DNA of 9,161 bases from Haemophilus sp. CCUG 60358. GTDB taxonomy: Bacteria; Pseudomonadota; Gammaproteobacteria; Enterobacterales; Pasteurellaceae. The DNA is taken from the NCBI RefSeq assembly GCF_001679485.1, contig NZ_LZOZ01000016.1, positions 1 through 9,161 on the forward strand, in the 5' to 3' direction. Shown in pieces: positions 7,365-9,161 of this stretch. The notes below the pieces were generated by a model that saw nothing but the letters and a program-made list of their open reading frames with translations, had not been told where the DNA came from and ran no database searches. The translations under genes and the position numbers were made by a program. The first letter of the stretch is position 1. Each line of letters opens with the position of its first letter.

Positions 7365-7581
7365 GTTATTCCAGTACTTGATTTTTACATTTTTTGCATC
7401 CGTAGTTTGCTTTATTGGGTTTTCGTTATTTTTAATTCTTATATCCTATATATTAAATTGGGGAGAAATATCTTTAAGTGAAATAAAAGACATTGTTTTA
7501 TTTTTCTTTAATGTGTTTAGTAAGGGATTTCCTTTACTCTTTTTATCTATACTTATTTCAGATAATTTAAAAAGAAGATGA
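7354..7581 (+). CDS. cdiI: Probable membrane CdiI immunity protein for module 2 toxin (75 aa)
   Basis: I chose ATG 7354 over the in-frame GTG at 7345 because AGGTGAGGAT (7343-7352) is a strong ribosome-binding site just in front of it. The gene overlaps the end of cdiA module 2 by 11 nt, the arrangement expected of a toxin/immunity pair. The 75-residue product is almost all membrane: a long hydrophobic stretch at about residues 5-35 (LIFTFFASVVCFIGFSLFLI) and a second at about 46-70 (IVLFFFNVFSKGFPLLFLSI), with a basic C-terminus (NLKRR). Small integral-membrane immunity proteins are known to protect against pore-forming CDI toxins, and the Gly-rich toxin end just upstream fits that. The family is not recognised; the role rests on position and topology. 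Confidence 0.75.
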   Translation: MLSRLFQYLIFTFFASVVCFIGFSLFLILISYILNWGEISLSEIKDIVLFFFNVFSKGFPLLFLSILISDNLKRR

Positions 7582-7656
7582 AAGGGGCTTTAAGAATATC
7601 ACCTTGATAGTGCCCCTCTGATGGCGCAAGTGTCCACGCTTGTGCTATGACAAGCA
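7582..7656. other. Unassigned spacer with nested inverted repeats
   Basis: AGGGGC (7583-7588) pairs with GCCCCT (7612-7617), and inside it TATCA (7597-7601) pairs with TGATA (7605-7609). A second inverted repeat, GCTTGT...ACAAGC, follows at about 7638-7655. No T run follows the first hairpin, so it is not a standard terminator, though it begins right after the stop of the immunity gene. It has no similarity to the other spacers in the window. Confidence 0.4.
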
Positions 7657-8068
7657 CACCAAATCAGCCATCAGAAGCAACATTCAGATAGAGACCGAAA
7701 CACTGTAAAATCTGATCGCACTTACGGCATAGGTAGTGAAAAAGGCATGGCGATTCGAGCGGTGACAGCGGCATTACAAGCGGCAGCACAAAACGATACT
7801 GCAGGCAGCCTTGTTGCACTGGCTTCGCCTTATCTCAATCAAACCATCCACGAGATGACGGCAGGTGACACAGCAAAAGACAAAGCTGCGAATCTGATGG
7901 CGCATGCGCAGCTTTCTGCGGTAGAGTTTCAAGTAACAGGCAAAGACCCATTAACGGGAGCGGTTGCAGGAGTGACAGGTGAAGCAACAGCTGAAATCAT
8001 CGCGAGAGCTTATGGCAAACCGGTCAGTGAATTAACGGCCAATGAGAAGGAAAACATTAGTACGTTAA
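7657..8068 (+). pseudogene. Degenerate cdiA module 3 (coiled-coil/pretoxin remnant)
   Basis: Positions 7657-7723 match module 1 from about 1472 (offset 6185) and 7718-8068 match 1831-2181 (offset 5887), so 298 bp are missing; the join falls in the repeated uptake signal. The left part is further broken by a TAA (7704-7706) in the phrase TETL-stop, and the deletion shifts frame. What remains intact is the PT-VENN portion starting at ATG 7747 (MAIRAVTAALQAAAQN), which runs to LTANEKENISTL; there the homology ends abruptly at 8068, before the VENN motif. Past 8068 the same frame reads a meaningless extension to a stop at 8140-8142. No toxin end remains attached. This is a relic, not a functional gene. 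Confidence 0.88.
7718..8068 (+). repeat. Homology arm, copy C (module 3, 351 bp)
   Basis: Collinear with 1831-2181 (offset 5887) and the corresponding part of module 2. It ends in the shared run GTACGTTAA, directly against the immunity-gene tail. Confidence 0.88.
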
Positions 8069-8069
8069 T

Positions 8070-8174
8070 CCGAGAGTTTATGTTCACGATCTTGGTAATA
8101 AAAACAATAAATATGAATGTAAGGATTTTGATGAGTGGTTAGCGGAAGAAATAAAAAGTGCAAAAGAGTATTAA
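8070..8174 (+). pseudogene. C-terminal tail of a lost immunity gene, probably SUKH (SMI1/KNR4)-like
   Basis: In the frame different from the cdiA remnant, 34 codons read PRVYVHDLGNKN...YECKDFDEWLAEEIKSAKEY and end in TAA (8172-8174). The pattern of a P-x-V-Y-V-H-D strand followed by an acidic F-x-E-W-L helix is typical of the ends of SUKH-superfamily immunity proteins, which are common partners of CDI toxins. The start and most of the gene are missing, replaced by the cdiA remnant at 8068. The next gene starts 1 nt after this stop, implying the two were once an operon. The family assignment is by eye on a short tail. Confidence 0.55.
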
Positions 8175-8175
8175 A

Positions 8176-8721
8176 ATGGACTATTTAAATTTAAGTAAAG
8201 AAGTTTCCTATGCGCTTCGTCATGCTCCATGGGAATATGAATTAGAACTGGATTCTGAAGGTTGGGTTTCTGTTGAACAATTAATTTCATCATTTAGAAA
8301 TAGTGATGAAAAATGGAATATGTTAACCGAAGACGATTTAGTTAAAATGATCAACCTATCGGAAAAGAAAAGACATGAGATTAAAAATGGAAAAATAAGA
8401 GCTTTCTATGGGCATTCAATTCCAATGAAAATTTCTAAAGAAATTGGTTATCCACCAAAGTATTTATACCATGGGACAAGTATAAATTATTTAGATGATA
8501 TTAAATCAAATGGATTGAAGCCGATGTCTCGTCAATATGTACATTTATCTGAGGATGTTGAGACAGCAACATTGGTTGGAAATAGAAAAAAAGGGGGGAC
8601 AATTCTTCTGATAATTGATACAGAATTAGCTCAATCTAAAGGCATTAAGTTTTATATAGGTAATGAGAAGGTATGGTTATCAGATGGTATTCCAGCTGAA
8701 TTTATTAAAGATAACTTCTAA
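8176..8721 (+). CDS. kptA: RNA 2'-phosphotransferase, KptA/Tpt1 family (181 aa)
   Basis: Family role: NAD-dependent removal of an internal RNA 2'-phosphate (the scar left by tRNA splicing in eukaryotes) through an ADP-ribosylated RNA intermediate, in the cytoplasm; its bacterial role is unknown. Motifs in order from ATG 8176: LSxxxSYALRH with Arg15-His16, KKRHEI at 64-69, IRAFYGHS at 74-81, YHGTS at 98-102, SRQYVHLS at 118-125, a Gly-x-Arg at 135-137 before a hydrophobic strand ILLIID, and VWLSDGIP at 166-173. The full length matches E. coli KptA (about 184 aa), and the Arg/His catalytic set appears present, so it should be active. I chose ATG 8176 over the in-frame GTG at 8158 because LNLSKEVSYALRH is the usual family start and the ATG lies 1 nt after the truncated immunity frame. 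AT-rich like the toxin ends, and followed by the uptake-signal terminator. Confidence 0.9.
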   Translation: MDYLNLSKEVSYALRHAPWEYELELDSEGWVSVEQLISSFRNSDEKWNMLTEDDLVKMINLSEKKRHEIKNGKIRAFYGHSIPMKISKEIGYPPKYLYHGTSINYLDDIKSNGLKPMSRQYVHLSEDVETATLVGNRKKGGTILLIIDTELAQSKGIKFYIGNEKVWLSDGIPAEFIKDNF

Positions 8722-8732
8722 ATGAAACCAAT

Positions 8733-8788
8733 AAAGTGCGGTCAATTTTCAAAGAGTTTTAAAACCTCTCAAAAATTGACCGCACTTT
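8733..8788 (+). terminator. Dual uptake-signal hairpin terminator (copy 2)
   Basis: It has the same 17-bp stem as at 4372 (8733-8749 pairing with 8772-8788), with uptake signals at 8734-8742 and, inverted, 8779-8787, and a T-rich 3' side. It lies 11 nt after the kptA stop and should terminate it. The whole element, loop included, differs from copy 1 at only a few positions, so the two hairpins form a direct repeat bracketing modules 2 and 3. Confidence 0.9.
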
Positions 8789-8823
8789 TCGTATTTTCAG
8801 GGCTGTTTACCTTTAAGCTAATC

Positions 8824-8853
8824 TTATAATTTCATATTCAATTTAGCGTAGTA
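8824..8853 (-). pseudogene. Second copy of the unidentified minus-strand gene end
   Basis: The minus-strand reading gives GYYAKLNMKL followed by TAA (plus 8824-8826), matching AYAKLDVKL-stop at 3879. Fifteen bases across the stop are identical in both copies. Only about nine codons survive before the sequence changes into plus-strand cdiA. It is too short to identify, but it marks a recombination junction. Confidence 0.5.
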
Positions 8854-9161
8854 ACCTTACCAAGCGGAAAACAAGTCAAAGTGATGGCGCCTCGCGTCTA
8901 TGCCATGGCGCAGAAAGGTGACTTAAATGGCGAAGGCGCGTTGATTTCAGCGGATGTGATTGATTTACGGAGTAACCGTTTAACCAATAGTGGCACGATT
9001 GCAGGCCGTAAGCTTACTTTATTAAATACCGAAAGCTTATTCAACGCAGGCACTATTACAGGTGATAAAGTAGGCATCAAAACCACGAATAACTTCGATA
9101 ATATTGGCGGTAAAGTGGAAGCTGAGCGTGCCCTCTTGGTGGATGTGGGCGGTGATTTAAA
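8854..9161 (+). pseudogene. Headless cdiA/FHA fragment (module 4), continues past right edge
   Basis: The plus-strand frame, open from after a stop at 8827-8829 to the end of the window, encodes a typical CdiA/hemagglutinin mid-region: TLPSGKQVKVMAPRVYA, then GDLNGEGALISADVIDL, LTNSGTIAGRKL, LFNAGTITGDKVG and FDNIGGKVEAERALL. This beta-helical region (FHA-1 end to hemagglutinin repeats) lies upstream, in a complete protein, of the part seen at the left edge of the window, so it is not a continuation of module 3. The fragment begins abruptly after the minus-strand gene tail, with no ribosome-binding site; ATG 8884 is the first ATG but is internal to the conserved motif. Whether the right-hand continuation ends in another toxin end cannot be seen. 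It could be a frame of an orphan module like module 2. Confidence 0.8.

Noticed and set aside
8069..8142. In-frame extension of the module 3 pretoxin frame as a real 131-aa protein
   Set aside because: The extra 24 residues have no family features and overlap the more convincing immunity tail in another frame.
1..9161. CRISPR array, tRNA/rRNA genes, transposase genes or prophage genes
   Set aside because: No regularly spaced short repeats, no RNA-gene-like sequences and no transposase or integrase frames were seen; the repeats present are explained by cdiA copies and uptake signals.

Overview
The window is a piece of a contact-dependent growth inhibition (CDI) locus of the two-partner-secretion type. 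It contains the 3' part of a large cdiA-like exoprotein gene with its toxin/immunity pair, followed by an array of truncated 'orphan' cdiA modules and passenger genes. The organism is very probably a member of the Pasteurellaceae with the Haemophilus influenzae-type DNA uptake signal (Haemophilus, Aggregatibacter or a close relative). The 9-mer AAGTGCGGT occurs eight times intact, counting both strands, and it forms the arms of two intergenic hairpins.

Layout, left to right. (1) Positions 3-3167 hold the C-terminal half of a CdiA/FHA-family protein, open at the left edge: FHA-2-type repeats, a coiled-coil stretch, the PT-VENN pretoxin domain, then a variable toxin region after VENN (2298-2309). 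(2) Its presumed immunity gene overlaps it by 4 nt (3164-3841). (3) A minus-strand 3' gene fragment (3879-about 4040) is followed by a small plus-strand membrane-protein gene (4073-4261) that looks like an orphan immunity gene. (4) A 17-bp-stem hairpin made of two inverted uptake signals lies at 4372-4426. (5) A second cdiA copy (4434-7364) lacks its whole 5' part and has a different, glycine-rich and membrane-active-looking toxin region; a small two-helix membrane immunity candidate overlaps its end (7354-7581). (6) A wrecked third copy (about 7657-8068) carries a nonsense codon and a 298-bp internal deletion, and is joined abruptly to the last 34 codons of a probable SUKH-like immunity gene. 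(7) One base later comes an intact KptA/Tpt1-type RNA 2'-phosphotransferase gene (8176-8721). (8) A near-identical copy of the uptake-signal hairpin (8733-8788) is followed by a second copy of the minus-strand gene end, which runs directly into a fourth, headless cdiA fragment that continues past the right edge (about 8854-9161).

How it works together (family knowledge plus inference): the left-hand cdiA is the candidate expressed delivery protein. The downstream copies carry alternative toxin/immunity ends behind long homology arms (1722 bp in module 2, collinear with no net indel to the VENN motif), so recombination could swap the delivered toxin. The intact kptA is the most unexpected cargo. 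It sits where an immunity or accessory gene would sit, which suggests an unproven link between RNA damage by a lost toxin and RNA-end or 2'-phosphate processing. I did not recognise the immunity families at 3164 and 4073 or the identity of the minus-strand gene.
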